Notes: generated from the sequence alone by a model not told the origin. DNA of 40,422 bases from a bacterium (GCA_024641325.1 JAHEDJ010000026.1:1-40422), one strand, 5' to 3'; positions 1 through 8,062 are shown, counted from the stretch's first letter. Program-made: numbers and translations.

Positions 1-252
1 GTCCCAGCTGACGCCCGACCAGGCGTTGTCACTCCACGACAGGCCGGACCAGGACAGTCCCGACCACGACAGACCGCTCCACGACAGGCCGTTCCAGGTC
101 ATGTCGGACCAAGACAGACCCGACCACGACAGGCCACTCCAGGACAGACCCGACCACGACACTCCACTCCAGGAGAGACCCGACCACGACAGGCCGGACC
201 AGGAAAGGCCGGACCAGGAAAGGCCGTTCCATGTGCCGCCGTTCCAGGCCGT
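1..252 (-). repeat. Trp-Ser-Gly pentapeptide repeat array (copy 1)
   Basis: This coding repeat specifies 17 units of five residues, mostly LSWSG or VSWSG, at residues 524 to the window edge of the first protease. Unit 10 is LSWSD, unit 11 MTWNG, unit 15 LSWSD and unit 16 NAWSG. At DNA level it is a 15-bp tandem repeat with synonymous variation between units (tcc/tcg/agt serine codons), so it has not been recently homogenised. The role is unknown; a surface-binding or beta-solenoid domain is inference. Confidence 0.9.
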
Positions 253-1821
253 CTTAGTGACGGCGGCCAGCGCATGGAGGCTGCTGTCGAAGGGTTGTCC
301 GAAGACGTCGATCTCGCCCTCAATCGCTACGCCGTTCGGATCTTCGAGGTGGAACGATCCGCGGGACGCGTCAAGGGTTCCGATTCCGACCGATGGAATG
401 AATTCCAGGTCGCTCGATGGACTCTTCTTCACCTTGGAGGCTGCTTGCACGTCGAGGAGGCCGGCACCCTGGCACCAGGAGTGGATTCCGGTGAGGGGGC
501 GGGCTGTTTCCATCAGCAGGTTCTTCACCTGTATTGCATTGAACTCCGGGAACTTGCTCAGGATCGTTGCGGCTGCTCCGGAGACGACCGCGGCGGCCTG
601 AGAGGTGCCCGTGCCTCTGAAGAACGAACCGGCTACGGCTGCTCCCGGGTAGTCGGTATCGGCCGCCGATCCGGGGTTGCGCAGGCTGACGATCGATACG
701 CCGGGAGCGACCAGGTCGACATGGCGGTTTTCGGTGCCGCAGTTGGAGAAATCCGGCACAGTGTCATCATCGTTGGAGGGTGTGCCGTTGGTGTTGGCGG
801 CGCCCACCGCGATCACATAGGGATCAAGCGCAGGATTCCGCAACCGTTCGATGTTGCCATCGTTACCGGCCGCCACCACCACCACGATCCCGTTCCAGAT
901 GGCCTGCTCGACGGCATGGGCAAGTGGGTCGAGCAGATAGTTCTGGGAACTGTCGGTCCCGAAGGAGAGGTTGATGACCCGCACGTTCATCCCGTTGTCT
1001 TTGCGGTGTTGCACCACCCAGTCAACCGCGGCGATCACCTGAGAGACATCGACGGAACCGTCGGAATCGGCCACCTTGATGTTGAGAATCCTGGCGCCCG
1101 GTGCCACACCGTAGAAGTTTTGCGTATCTTCCCTGCTGGGCGTCGAACTACTCGTGTTTCCGGCGATGATGCCGGCCATGTGGGTGCCGTGTCCGAACGT
1201 GTCGAGATGGAGGAGGTCCGGATCTTGCGACTCGAAGGAGAGGTCGGGACCGTTGATCACCTTCCCCGCACCGTCCAAACCCGGCACCGGAACCACACCC
1301 GAATCGATCAATGCCACCGTAACGCCTTCGCCGGCCCCGTGTGGCCAGGCTGCAACCGACTTAATAGCCTCTGCGTTTATGTGAAACATCGAACCATCGA
1401 GCGTCGAAACGTATCGGGTATCGCCGAAACTGACCGACCCATCCCCGGTCGGAGTTGGATCTGAAGTACCACCACCATCATCCTTGGGCGGTTTGCCCAT
1501 CAACTGAACTGTGCCGTCCGGCGTGACCGCCGCAACATCCGCACGCGCTTCGAGAGAGGCCAGCGCCGACTGAGGCAACTCGGCCGAGAAACCATTGATG
1601 ATCGGAAGGTCGGTGAGCACCGTCCCACCCAGCAGATCAACGAACTGCTCCACAGAGCTATCAGCCCCGGCAGCCTTCTCAACGATCACCCTCAGCAGAG
1701 GAGAATCATCGCCAGAAGAAGCCACAGGCGCGAGAAGAGCAGCGATCATCATCACGATCAGCACAACGGTCGAATACCAGCGGCGCTTGTTTTCCCACTT
1801 GACCGAGTGCGACATATTCAT
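1..1821 (-). CDS. Secreted subtilisin-like serine protease (S8) with C-terminal WSG repeats, 3' end outside window
   Basis: This is an exported subtilase; 607 codons are open to the window edge with no stop. The ATG at 1821 follows a GGGAGG site. Residues 1-36 are a signal peptide (KRR followed by a hydrophobic run to APVASS). An inhibitor I9-like propeptide lies at about 41-107. The catalytic triad is visible: Asp173 (ALIDSG), His211 (GHGTHMAG) and Ser407 (GTGTSQAAA), with oxyanion Asn320 (AAGND). From residue 524 the protein becomes 17 five-residue Trp units. The last residues in the window, GVSWD, match the other copy eight codons before its stop, so only the extreme C-terminus is missing. 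It is a tandem paralogue of the next gene (2059-3906), same strand, with the same domain order. All catalytic residues are intact, so it is probably active. The target is unknown. Confidence 0.93.
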   Translation of the reverse strand, partial: MNMSHSVKWENKRRWYSTVVLIVMMIAALLAPVASSGDDSPLLRVIVEKAAGADSSVEQFVDLLGGTVLTDLPIINGFSAELPQSALASLEARADVAAVTPDGTVQLMGKPPKDDGGGTSDPTPTGDGSVSFGDTRYVSTLDGSMFHINAEAIKSVAAWPHGAGEGVTVALIDSGVVPVPGLDGAGKVINGPDLSFESQDPDLLHLDTFGHGTHMAGIIAGNTSSSTPSREDTQNFYGVAPGARILNIKVADSDGSVDVSQVIAAVDWVVQHRKDNGMNVRVINLSFGTDSSQNYLLDPLAHAVEQAIWNGIVVVVAAGNDGNIERLRNPALDPYVIAVGAANTNGTPSNDDDTVPDFSNCGTENRHVDLVAPGVSIVSLRNPGSAADTDYPGAAVAGSFFRGTGTSQAAAVVSGAAATILSKFPEFNAIQVKNLLMETARPLTGIHSWCQGAGLLDVQAASKVKKSPSSDLEFIPSVGIGTLDASRGSFHLEDPNGVAIEGEIDVFGQPFDSSLHALAAVTKTAWNGGTWNGLSWSGLSWSGLSWSGLSWSGVSWSGLSWSGLSWSGLSWSDMTWNGLSWSGLSWSGLSWSGLSWSDNAWSGVSWD

Positions 1822-1897
1822 CTGTTACCTCCCAGATTCATGAAGTAGGTATCGGAAGAGCCGCTCGAAAACCCGCGAACGGTTAATCGTGCCCGCA

Positions 1898-1913
1898 GGA
1901 TGACTAGTCATCC
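1898..1913. promoter_or_regulatory. 16-bp perfect palindrome upstream of protease copy 1
   Basis: GGATGACTAGTCATCC is a perfect palindrome 77-92 bp upstream of the protease ATG at 1821. The second protease has a degenerate counterpart at 3984-3998 (core TGACTAGTTA) at a similar distance. It may be a regulator site or overlap the promoter. No regulator family is recognised from the sequence. Confidence 0.4.
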
Positions 1914-1951
1914 GTGAGACCGGAGCGAACTGGTGGCCGATTAGGTTTGAG

Positions 1952-1998
1952 CAATTGGCGATTGGCTCCCCGCTACCGGCTGCGAATCGCGAATCGCG
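1952..1998. repeat. Upstream repeat unit, copy 1 (TTGGCGATTGGCTCCCC plus GCGAATC tandem)
   Basis: This stretch contains the 17-mer TTGGCGATTGGCTCCCC (1955-1971), then CCGGCTGCGAATCGCGAATCGCG. Nearly the same series recurs at 4019-4064 upstream of the second protease, and the 17-mer alone recurs exactly at 12783-12799. Here it lies 131-177 bp upstream of protease copy 1, immediately before the terminator of copy 2, so it marks one edge of the tandem duplication. Confidence 0.6.
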
Positions 1999-2005
1999 TG
2001 ACGTG

Positions 2006-2037
2006 GAAACCCCCGGGGGAAGGTGCCCGGGGGTTTC
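2006..2037 (-). terminator. Strong hairpin terminator of protease copy 2
   Basis: A perfect 12-bp stem, GAAACCCCCGGG at 2006-2017 with CCCGGGGGTTTC at 2026-2037, encloses an 8-nt loop. It begins 21 bp past the TGA of the second protease (2059-2061). The T-rich tail is weak in this orientation, but stem strength and position fit a terminator that separates the two proteases into independent transcripts. Confidence 0.75.
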
Positions 2038-2058
2038 TTCGCTGGCTAGGAAGTGGGA

Positions 2059-3906
2059 TCAGTTGTAGCGAGGCTTGGGTCCGTCCCAGCTGACACCGGA
2101 CCAGGCGCCGGCACTCCACGACAGACCGGACCAGGACAGGCCACTCCAGGAAAGCCCGGACCAGGACAGTCCGTTCCAGGTCATGTCGGACCAGGACAGA
2201 CCAGACCATGACAGGCCGGACCAGGAGACTCCGGACCATGAAACGCCGCTCCAGGAGACTCCGGACCAGGAGACACCGGACCAGGAGACACCGGTCCATT
2301 CCGACCCGTTCCAGGTACCGCCATCCCAGGCAGACTCATACCAGGCGTCCGAGGCGTGCTGGCTGCTGTCGAACGGCTGACCGAAGATGTCGATCTCACC
2401 TTCGAGGACCGCTCCGGTCGGATCCTCGAGGTGGAACGAACCTCGAGCAGCATCAATCGAACCGTTACCAGACGACCATGTGTATGGAAATACGCCGGAA
2501 GGGTTCTTGCGCTGCTTCACGGCTGCCCCGACATCGATCAGGCCGGCACCCTGGCATCGGGGATGCTGACCGGTGAGGCTGACCGCCGTATCCACCAACA
2601 GGTTCTTTACTTGATAGGCATTGAGGTTGGGTTTGGAACTGAGGATGACCGCGGCTGCACCGGAAACGACTGCCGCAGCCTGAGAGGTACCGGTCCCCCT
2701 AAACAGGCGATCATTGACCGCGGCATTCGGGTAGTTGGTGTCGGCATATGATCCGGGGTTGCGAAGGCTGACGATCGACACACCCGGCGCCACGACATCC
2801 ACAGAACGACTCTTCGTACCGCAGTTGGAGAAGTCCGGTACGAAATCGTCTGCACTGTCTGCAGTGCCGTGGGTGTTGACGGCACCGACTGCGATCACGT
2901 AGGGGTCGAGGGCCGGGTTGCGTAGGGGGTCGACGTTGCCGTCGTTGCCGGCTGCCACCACCACCACGATCCCGTTCCACACAGCCTGCTCAACAGCATG
3001 GGCCAGCGGATCGAGCAGATAACTCTGAGCACCGTCGGTCCCGAACGACAAGTTGATGACCCGCACGTTCATCCCGTTGTCATCACGATGCTGCACCACC
3101 CAATCCACCGCGGCGATCACCTGGGAAACGTCGACCGATCCCTCATGATCGGCGACCTTGATACTCAGAATCGACGCCCCGGGAGCAACACCGTAGAAGT
3201 CGGACTTGCTGGCAGCCTTCGGGTTCAAGACGCCGGTGTCGTTGCCGGCGATGATGCCGGCCATGTGGGTGCCATGTCCGAAGGTGTCCAGATACATGAG
3301 GTCGGGATCCTGGGACTCGAAGGAAAGGTCGGGACCGTTGATCACCTTGCCGGCACCATCAAGACCCGATACGGGTACCACACCCGAGTCGATCAGCGCC
3401 ACGGTCACACCCTCGCCGGCCGCACCCTGAGACCATGCCGCTTCGGCGCCGATCGCCTCTTTGACAACGTGGTACATCGAGCCGTCCAGCGACGACGCGT
3501 ATTTCATCTCGCCGAAAGTAACCGTTCCATTACCGGTCAGGTCGGGTTCAGTAGCGCTGCCGTCATCCCTGGTGGGTTTGCCCATCAGCTGGACGGTGCC
3601 GTCGGGAGTAACAGCAGCCACACCGGGCATAGCCTCCAGAGCAGCCATCGCCGACTGCGGCAACTCGGCAGTGAAACCGTTGATGATCGGAAGGTCGGTT
3701 AGGACCGTCCCACCGAGCATCTCCACGAACTGCTCAACCGAACCATCGGCACCGGCCGTCTTCTCAACGATCACTTGCAGCAGCGGTGAATCATCGGCAG
3801 AAGAAGCCATCGGCGCCAGCAAAGCAGCGACCATCGCCACAACGAGGGCAATGGCCAGATACCAACGACGCCTGTCTTCCCACTTGACCGAATGAGCTAC
3901 GTTCAT
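2059..3906 (-). CDS. Secreted subtilisin-like serine protease (S8) with C-terminal WSG repeats
   Basis: This is a complete 615-residue exported subtilase, paralogous to the gene at 1-1821. The ATG at 3906 is preferred over the in-frame ATG 21 bp upstream, because GGGAGG with a 7-nt spacer sits directly before it. It has a signal peptide (residues 1-36), a propeptide-like region with the PQSAMAALEAMPGV segment, and a peptidase domain with Asp173 (ALIDSG), His211 (GHGTHMAG), oxyanion Asn321 and Ser408 (GTGTSQAAA). Residues 525-609 form 17 Trp pentapeptide units, followed by the short tail PKPRYN. The copies differ most near 231-245 and in the linker before the repeats, and are close to identical around the active site. 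The gene diverges from the SLC12-like permease at 4129. The substrate and any cell attachment are not known. Confidence 0.95.
   Translation of the reverse strand: MNVAHSVKWEDRRRWYLAIALVVAMVAALLAPMASSADDSPLLQVIVEKTAGADGSVEQFVEMLGGTVLTDLPIINGFTAELPQSAMAALEAMPGVAAVTPDGTVQLMGKPTRDDGSATEPDLTGNGTVTFGEMKYASSLDGSMYHVVKEAIGAEAAWSQGAAGEGVTVALIDSGVVPVSGLDGAGKVINGPDLSFESQDPDLMYLDTFGHGTHMAGIIAGNDTGVLNPKAASKSDFYGVAPGASILSIKVADHEGSVDVSQVIAAVDWVVQHRDDNGMNVRVINLSFGTDGAQSYLLDPLAHAVEQAVWNGIVVVVAAGNDGNVDPLRNPALDPYVIAVGAVNTHGTADSADDFVPDFSNCGTKSRSVDVVAPGVSIVSLRNPGSYADTNYPNAAVNDRLFRGTGTSQAAAVVSGAAAVILSSKPNLNAYQVKNLLVDTAVSLTGQHPRCQGAGLIDVGAAVKQRKNPSGVFPYTWSSGNGSIDAARGSFHLEDPTGAVLEGEIDIFGQPFDSSQHASDAWYESAWDGGTWNGSEWTGVSWSGVSWSGVSWSGVSWSGVSWSGLSWSGLSWSDMTWNGLSWSGLSWSGLSWSGLSWSAGAWSGVSWDGPKPRYN
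2080..2334 (-). repeat. Trp-Ser-Gly pentapeptide repeat array (copy 2)
   Basis: This array codes for residues 525-609 of the second protease: 17 five-residue units, mostly VSWSG then LSWSG. As in copy 1, unit 10 is LSWSD and unit 11 is MTWNG; unit 15 is LSWSA and unit 16 GAWSG. Identical unit number and identical positions of the irregular units in two paralogues argue for a defined fold rather than a freely slipping repeat. Confidence 0.9.
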
Positions 3907-4018
3907 CTTCGAACCTCCCAGATTCATGAGAGAGGTATCGGAAAAACCGCTCGAAAACCTGCGGGCTGTTCAAAGCGCACACAGAATGACTAGTTATCAA
4001 CGCTGGTCTATGCGCGGT

Positions 4019-4064
4019 GATTGGCATTTGGCTCCCCGCAACCGGCTGCGAATCGCGAATCGCG
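4019..4064. repeat. Upstream repeat unit, copy 2
   Basis: This is the second copy of the series at 1952-1998: TTGGCATTTGGCTCCCC at 4021-4037 (two mismatches to copy 1), followed by CCGGCTGCGAATCGCGAATCGCG. It lies 113-158 bp upstream of protease copy 2, in the region shared with the divergent permease gene at 4129. It supports duplication of gene, leader and upstream DNA as one block of about 2 kb. Confidence 0.6.
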
Positions 4065-4128
4065 AATTGCGTCATAGACGAACCAGAGACGCGGATCAGA
4101 CAACCTCTCGCCTATCCTCCCAACGACT

Positions 4129-6378
4129 GTGACTCGCTTCACCTCTTTTACACAAAGATTCCGCGGCACACAGACGCGCCCCGGGAAGCTCGGGACCTTC
4201 ATCGGCGTTTTCACCCCTTCGATCCTGACGATCCTCGGCGTGATTCTGTTCCTGCGAACCGGGTGGGTAGTTGGGAACGTTGGATTGGTCGGGGCGATGG
4301 CGATCGTGATCATTGCCAACGCCGTGACCTTTGCGACGGCGCTGTCGGTGAGCACCGTGGCTACCAACATGCGGGTCGGCGCAGGTGGGGCTTACTACAT
4401 CATCTCCCGCAGCCTCGGTGTCGAGATCGGGGCGGCGATCGGCATCCCTCTATTCCTCGCCCAGGCATTCAGCGTGACTCTGTACGCATTCGGCCTGGCA
4501 GAGAGCCTACAGCTGATCTGGCCGGAGACCCCTCTGAAGCCGGTTGCGACCATCACCGTTCTCGTTGTCGCCCTGCTCGCTGCCCGGGGTGCCGACCTGG
4601 CGCTGAGACTGCAACTCCCGATCATGGGCGGAATCGTGCTGGCCCTGGTTGCACTCGGGATCGGCATTGCCGGCAACATGCCGGAGTCGGTCGACTTGGC
4701 CGGCACTACTGGAGGGTTCGGCTTCTGGCCGGTATTCGCTGTGTTCTTCCCGGCCGTGACGGGGATCATGGCGGGGGTATCACTGTCGGGTGATCTCGAC
4801 CAACCGGCCCGATCAATTCCGCGCGGTTCAATTGCCGCAGTTCTCGTAGGCTTTCTGGTGTACCTCGGAGTGGTCGTCGGCCTCGGTTTGGCAGCAACTC
4901 CGGAGGAACTCGTCAGCGACAACCTCATCTGGTTCACGCTCGCCGGCGGTCTCGGGTTTCTCATCTTTCCCGGACTGTGGGGAGCGATCTTCTCCTCCGC
5001 CGTCGGCAGCGTTCTGGGAGCACCGCGCACACTCGAAGCAATGGTCGACGATCGGGTGCTCCCTCGTTTTGTCGGCAAGCGCATCAAACGCATCGAGGGG
5101 CCTGGAGTTCCGTTGCTGATCTCCATCGCCGTGGCCCTGAGCGCGATTCTGCTCGGCGACCTCAACGCCGTCGCCCCGGTACTGACAATGTTCTTCCTGA
5201 CGACGTACGGCATGGTCAATCTCGTCGCGGGGGTCGAGCGACTGTCTGGCGACCCTTCGTTCCGACCATCCCTGCGAGTTCCGTCTTGGGTCTCGCTGGC
5301 CGGCGCCCTCGGATGCTTCTGGGTCATGTTCCTGATCAATCCGCTCGCACTCGCGGTGGCCGTCGTCGTGGAAGTTGGCGTCTACCTCATAATGCGACGC
5401 CGCGCGCTCGCCGCTCCCTGGGGTGATCTGCGGCGGGGTGCACTCATGGCACTCGTACGTTCAACCGTGCTTCAGCTTCGGCGGCTGCCGGAGGACCCGC
5501 GCAACTGGCGACCGAACATCCTCCTTTTCGCCGGTGACGCTCGCAAGCGCCCGGAACTTGTTCGCTTTGCCTCCTGGCTCGTCCAGGACCGCGGCATCCT
5601 CACCGTGAGCGACCTCCGGGTCGGAGCCCTCGAAGACCTGGGTCCGTCGGTGAAAGAACAAACAGAAGCTCTCAACAGGGATCTCGATGAATTGGGTGTG
5701 GTGGCTTTCGGGGAGATTGACGTTGTAGATGATTTCGTCAGCGGCGTGGTCGACGTGGCCCAAGCGAACGGCATTGCCGGTATCGCATCCAATACGATCA
5801 TGTTCGGCTGGAGCGAGAAACCCGACCGCCAGGCAGAGGTCCTCCGCATCATCGAACGGCTCGCCACTATCGGGATATCGGCGGTGATCTGCAATGCGAG
5901 ACCATTCTCGACCCGCAAACGGAGGAACATCGTGGTCTGGTGGGGCGGACTGCAGAACAACGGAGACATGCTGGCCCTGTTTGCCCATCTGCTCTCCCTC
6001 AATCCAGAGTGGCGCGACGCGCAGATCACACTGAAGAGCATCGCAACGTCGGACATGATGATGCAGAGGAACCGCCTGCTCCTCGAAAGGGTCATCGGCG
6101 CCGCCCGTATCGACGCCCGCATCGAGATCCTGCAAAGGTCGGACGATGTCCCAATCAGCAAGCAGATCTTCCAGGAGTCCCAGAGCGGCGATGTCGTGTT
6201 GATGGGATTACGGGCGACGAAAAGAGGTGACGAGGCGTCCTACGCCCGCCGACTCGAGGAGCTGGCCGAAGGCCTGCCATCGGTGTTGTTCATTCGCTCG
6301 GCCGGCACGTTCCGCGGCCGGCTCCTGGGCGAGCAACCGGACGAACTGAACGGCCGCAGCCTGGACGCCCCATCATGA
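4129..6378 (+). CDS. SLC12-type cation-chloride cotransporter-like APC permease
   Basis: This 749-residue membrane transporter belongs to the amino acid-polyamine-organocation superfamily and resembles the cation-chloride cotransporter branch. The N-terminal motif LGTFIGVFTPSILTILGVI, then FLRTGWVVGN and GAGGAYYIISRSLG, are characteristic of that branch. About 12 membrane segments span residues 25-430. A soluble C-terminal half (about 455-749) begins PNILLFAGDARKRPELV, as in SLC12 C-terminal regulatory domains. The start is GTG at 4129; no strong ribosome site is visible, so a slightly later start is possible. It diverges from protease copy 2, and two tandem hairpins follow the stop. The likely role is coupled cation/chloride movement across the cytoplasmic membrane; an amino acid substrate cannot be excluded. 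Confidence 0.85.
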   Translation: MTRFTSFTQRFRGTQTRPGKLGTFIGVFTPSILTILGVILFLRTGWVVGNVGLVGAMAIVIIANAVTFATALSVSTVATNMRVGAGGAYYIISRSLGVEIGAAIGIPLFLAQAFSVTLYAFGLAESLQLIWPETPLKPVATITVLVVALLAARGADLALRLQLPIMGGIVLALVALGIGIAGNMPESVDLAGTTGGFGFWPVFAVFFPAVTGIMAGVSLSGDLDQPARSIPRGSIAAVLVGFLVYLGVVVGLGLAATPEELVSDNLIWFTLAGGLGFLIFPGLWGAIFSSAVGSVLGAPRTLEAMVDDRVLPRFVGKRIKRIEGPGVPLLISIAVALSAILLGDLNAVAPVLTMFFLTTYGMVNLVAGVERLSGDPSFRPSLRVPSWVSLAGALGCFWVMFLINPLALAVAVVVEVGVYLIMRRRALAAPWGDLRRGALMALVRSTVLQLRRLPEDPRNWRPNILLFAGDARKRPELVRFASWLVQDRGILTVSDLRVGALEDLGPSVKEQTEALNRDLDELGVVAFGEIDVVDDFVSGVVDVAQANGIAGIASNTIMFGWSEKPDRQAEVLRIIERLATIGISAVICNARPFSTRKRRNIVVWWGGLQNNGDMLALFAHLLSLNPEWRDAQITLKSIATSDMMMQRNRLLLERVIGAARIDARIEILQRSDDVPISKQIFQESQSGDVVLMGLRATKRGDEASYARRLEELAEGLPSVLFIRSAGTFRGRLLGEQPDELNGRSLDAPS

Positions 6379-6388
6379 ACTCAGAGTT

Positions 6389-6495
6389 TTCTCGGCAATA
6401 CTGTTGCGCGTGACGCGCATTTACATTGCCGAGAATCCGGGTGGTGTTTTCTCAGCAATACTGTTGCGCGTGGCGCGTGAATACATTGCTGAGAA
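6389..6495. repeat. Two tandem nested hairpins with a compensatory base change
   Basis: There are two 47-bp units exactly 60 bp apart. Unit A: arms TTCTCGGCAAT (6389-6399) and ATTGCCGAGAA (6425-6435), with inner arms TGCGCGT/ACGCGCA. Unit B: arms TTCTCAGCAAT (6449-6459) and ATTGCTGAGAA (6485-6495), with inner arms reduced to GCGC/GCGC. The arms differ by G-C to A-T at the same paired position, so pairing is conserved while sequence is not. The units fill the gap between the SLC12-like gene (stop 6378) and rarD (start 6511). They could be a 3' end signal, an attenuator or protein-binding palindromes. Confidence 0.8.
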
Positions 6496-6510
6496 ACCAA
6501 GAAGCATCTG

Positions 6511-7398
6511 ATGAAACGCGGCATTGCCTTCGGTGTCGGGGCATACGTTCTCTGGGGAATCCTGCCGATCTTCTGGAAGGCGATCGAGTCGGTCGGCTCG
6601 TTCGAGATTCTGGCCCACCGGATCGTGTGGTCGATGGTTCTGCTCACGGGCATCATCGGCATCCGGCGCTCCTGGGCGCAGATTCGAAGACTCAAAGCAA
6701 GCTCGGTGGTTCGCCTGCTGGTCGCCGGGGGTTTGCTCACGGTCAACTGGGCCACCTACATCTGGGCCGTCAACAACGGGCATATTGTCGAGGCGAGCCT
6801 CGGCTATTTCATCAACCCGCTGCTGAACGTGGCGCTTGGGGTGATCGTGCTGCGCGAGCGGCTCGACGCGACCCAGTGGACGGCAATAGGAGTCGCCGCG
6901 GCCGGTGTCGCCTACATGACGATCACCGTCGGGACGGTTCCGTGGATCGCTCTAGTACTGGCGACCAGCTTCGCCACCTATGCGCTGCTGAAGAAGCAGA
7001 TGGTTGCGCTCGGTCCGTTTGAGAGCCTCACAGTCGAGATTGCGCTGGTTCTCGTTCCGGCCTTTGCATTCCTGCTTGTTCTCAGCGCGAAGGGTGAGGG
7101 TTCGTTTGGAAGTGCCGGGCCGCGCATCACGCTGCTACTGATCCTGACGGGCCTGGCAACCGCGCTGCCGCTGTTGCTCTTCGGAGCGGCAGCCACCCGG
7201 ATTCCGCTCTCGACGATCGGGCTCCTCCAATACATAGCCCCATCGATGCAGTTCCTTATCGGAGTCTTTGTCTACGGCGAGATCGTCGGCCGAGACCGGT
7301 TGGTCGGCTTCGTACTGGTATGGATCGCACTGGCGATCTACACGATCAGCGGCCTGTTCCGCCGGCGGCGGACGATTACGCAGCCACTGGCTGCGTGA
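6511..7398 (+). CDS. rarD: RarD-type EamA/DMT family transporter
   Basis: This 295-residue protein has about ten membrane segments and two EamA repeats. The N-terminus KRGIAFGVGAYVLWGILPIFWK and the LAHRIVWS segment are characteristic of RarD. Conserved stretches WATYIWAVNNGHIVEASLGYFINPL and the second-repeat QYIAPSMQFLIGVFVYGE also match. The family is named after a chloramphenicol-sensitivity phenotype; the physiological substrate of most members is unknown. ATG 6511 follows the second hairpin directly and no clear Shine-Dalgarno site is visible; GAAG at 6501 is the best candidate. It may be cotranscribed with the cupredoxin gene 105 bp downstream. Confidence 0.92.
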   Translation: MKRGIAFGVGAYVLWGILPIFWKAIESVGSFEILAHRIVWSMVLLTGIIGIRRSWAQIRRLKASSVVRLLVAGGLLTVNWATYIWAVNNGHIVEASLGYFINPLLNVALGVIVLRERLDATQWTAIGVAAAGVAYMTITVGTVPWIALVLATSFATYALLKKQMVALGPFESLTVEIALVLVPAFAFLLVLSAKGEGSFGSAGPRITLLLILTGLATALPLLLFGAAATRIPLSTIGLLQYIAPSMQFLIGVFVYGEIVGRDRLVGFVLVWIALAIYTISGLFRRRRTITQPLAA

Positions 7399-7458
7399 CA
7401 TCGAACGAAGGCGACACCGGGCAGCACACGGGGATCTAGCCGGTTACGGTATTGCGCT

Positions 7459-7478
7459 ACCCGGAAGGCGTTCCGGGT
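7459..7478. other. Hairpin between rarD and the cupredoxin gene
   Basis: ACCCGGAA (7459-7466) and TTCCGGGT (7471-7478) form a perfect 8-bp stem around a GGCG loop, 61 bp after the rarD stop and 26 bp before the next ATG. No T-run follows. It could be a weak terminator or a leader structure of the downstream gene. Confidence 0.4.
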
Positions 7479-7503
7479 CCCATCAAGGGGAGGCAAGAGA
7501 CAC

Positions 7504-7962
7504 ATGAAACGACTAGCCGTCGCAGTGGCCGTCCTGGCGATCGTCGTAACCGCCTGCGGCGAATCAGCCGGAACGACCGAAAACCCGCGAAGGCTCGAGA
7601 TCGATGCCAAAGAATTCGCTTTCAGTCCTAGCGGCATCGACATCACTCCGGGGGAGACCATCGAGTTCATCGTCACCAACTCAGGGGCCGTAGCCCATGA
7701 GTTCGTCGTCACAAATCAAGTCGAGATCGACGAGCACCTCGAAGCCGGACATGCGATGGGTCATGGCGATGAAGATATGGCGAACATGGATGAGATGGAC
7801 GGCATGGAGGGTATGGCCGCCCGGGAGGTCCAGATCGAGCCGGGCGAGACAAAGTCCCTGACTATCACCTTCGACGGCACAAGCGACCTGGCTCGCTTCG
7901 TTTGCCTGATAGAGGGCCACTACGAAGCCGGCATGGAGGGCGACTTCAACTTCGAGGGCTAG
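7504..7962 (+). CDS. Cupredoxin-like lipoprotein with Met/His-rich loop
   Basis: This 152-residue lipoprotein has a signal peptide and a lipobox VVTAC (Cys18) and should be anchored on the outer face of the membrane. The rest is one cupredoxin domain (about 30-152). Type 1 copper ligands are visible: His65 (VAHEF), then Cys134, His139 and Met144 with the usual C-x4-H-x4-M spacing. Between the ligands, residues 78-104 form an insert rich in His, Met, Asp and Glu (for example GHAMGHGDEDM), which could bind extra metal. GGGGAGG precedes ATG 7504. It lies 100 bp upstream of the Acr3 gene on the same strand. The role may be copper binding or electron transfer; the partner is unknown. Confidence 0.9.
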   Translation: MKRLAVAVAVLAIVVTACGESAGTTENPRRLEIDAKEFAFSPSGIDITPGETIEFIVTNSGAVAHEFVVTNQVEIDEHLEAGHAMGHGDEDMANMDEMDGMEGMAAREVQIEPGETKSLTITFDGTSDLARFVCLIEGHYEAGMEGDFNFEG

Positions 7963-8062
7963 GAGCCTGGGGAGCAGCCGCGAGAACACACAGAGCCGAC
8001 CGGGCCGCTTGACGGGACCTGCGACTCTATCCTCTGCAACAACTCCAAACGAGACTTCCCTC

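Noticed and set aside
274-1464. 396-codon open frame on the plus strand, with a similar one at 2998-3702
   Set aside because: Both lie opposite the same parts of the two proteases. The parallel openness reflects shared codon use in the duplicated genes, and neither resembles a protein family.
26-2380. Plus-strand frames of Arg/Asp/Pro repeats (around 26-601 and 2075-2380) that look like repeat proteins or an array
   Set aside because: They are antisense readings of the WSG-coding repeats. The minus strand has full subtilase domains in frame with the repeats, and the 15-bp period is coding, not a CRISPR repeat-spacer pattern.
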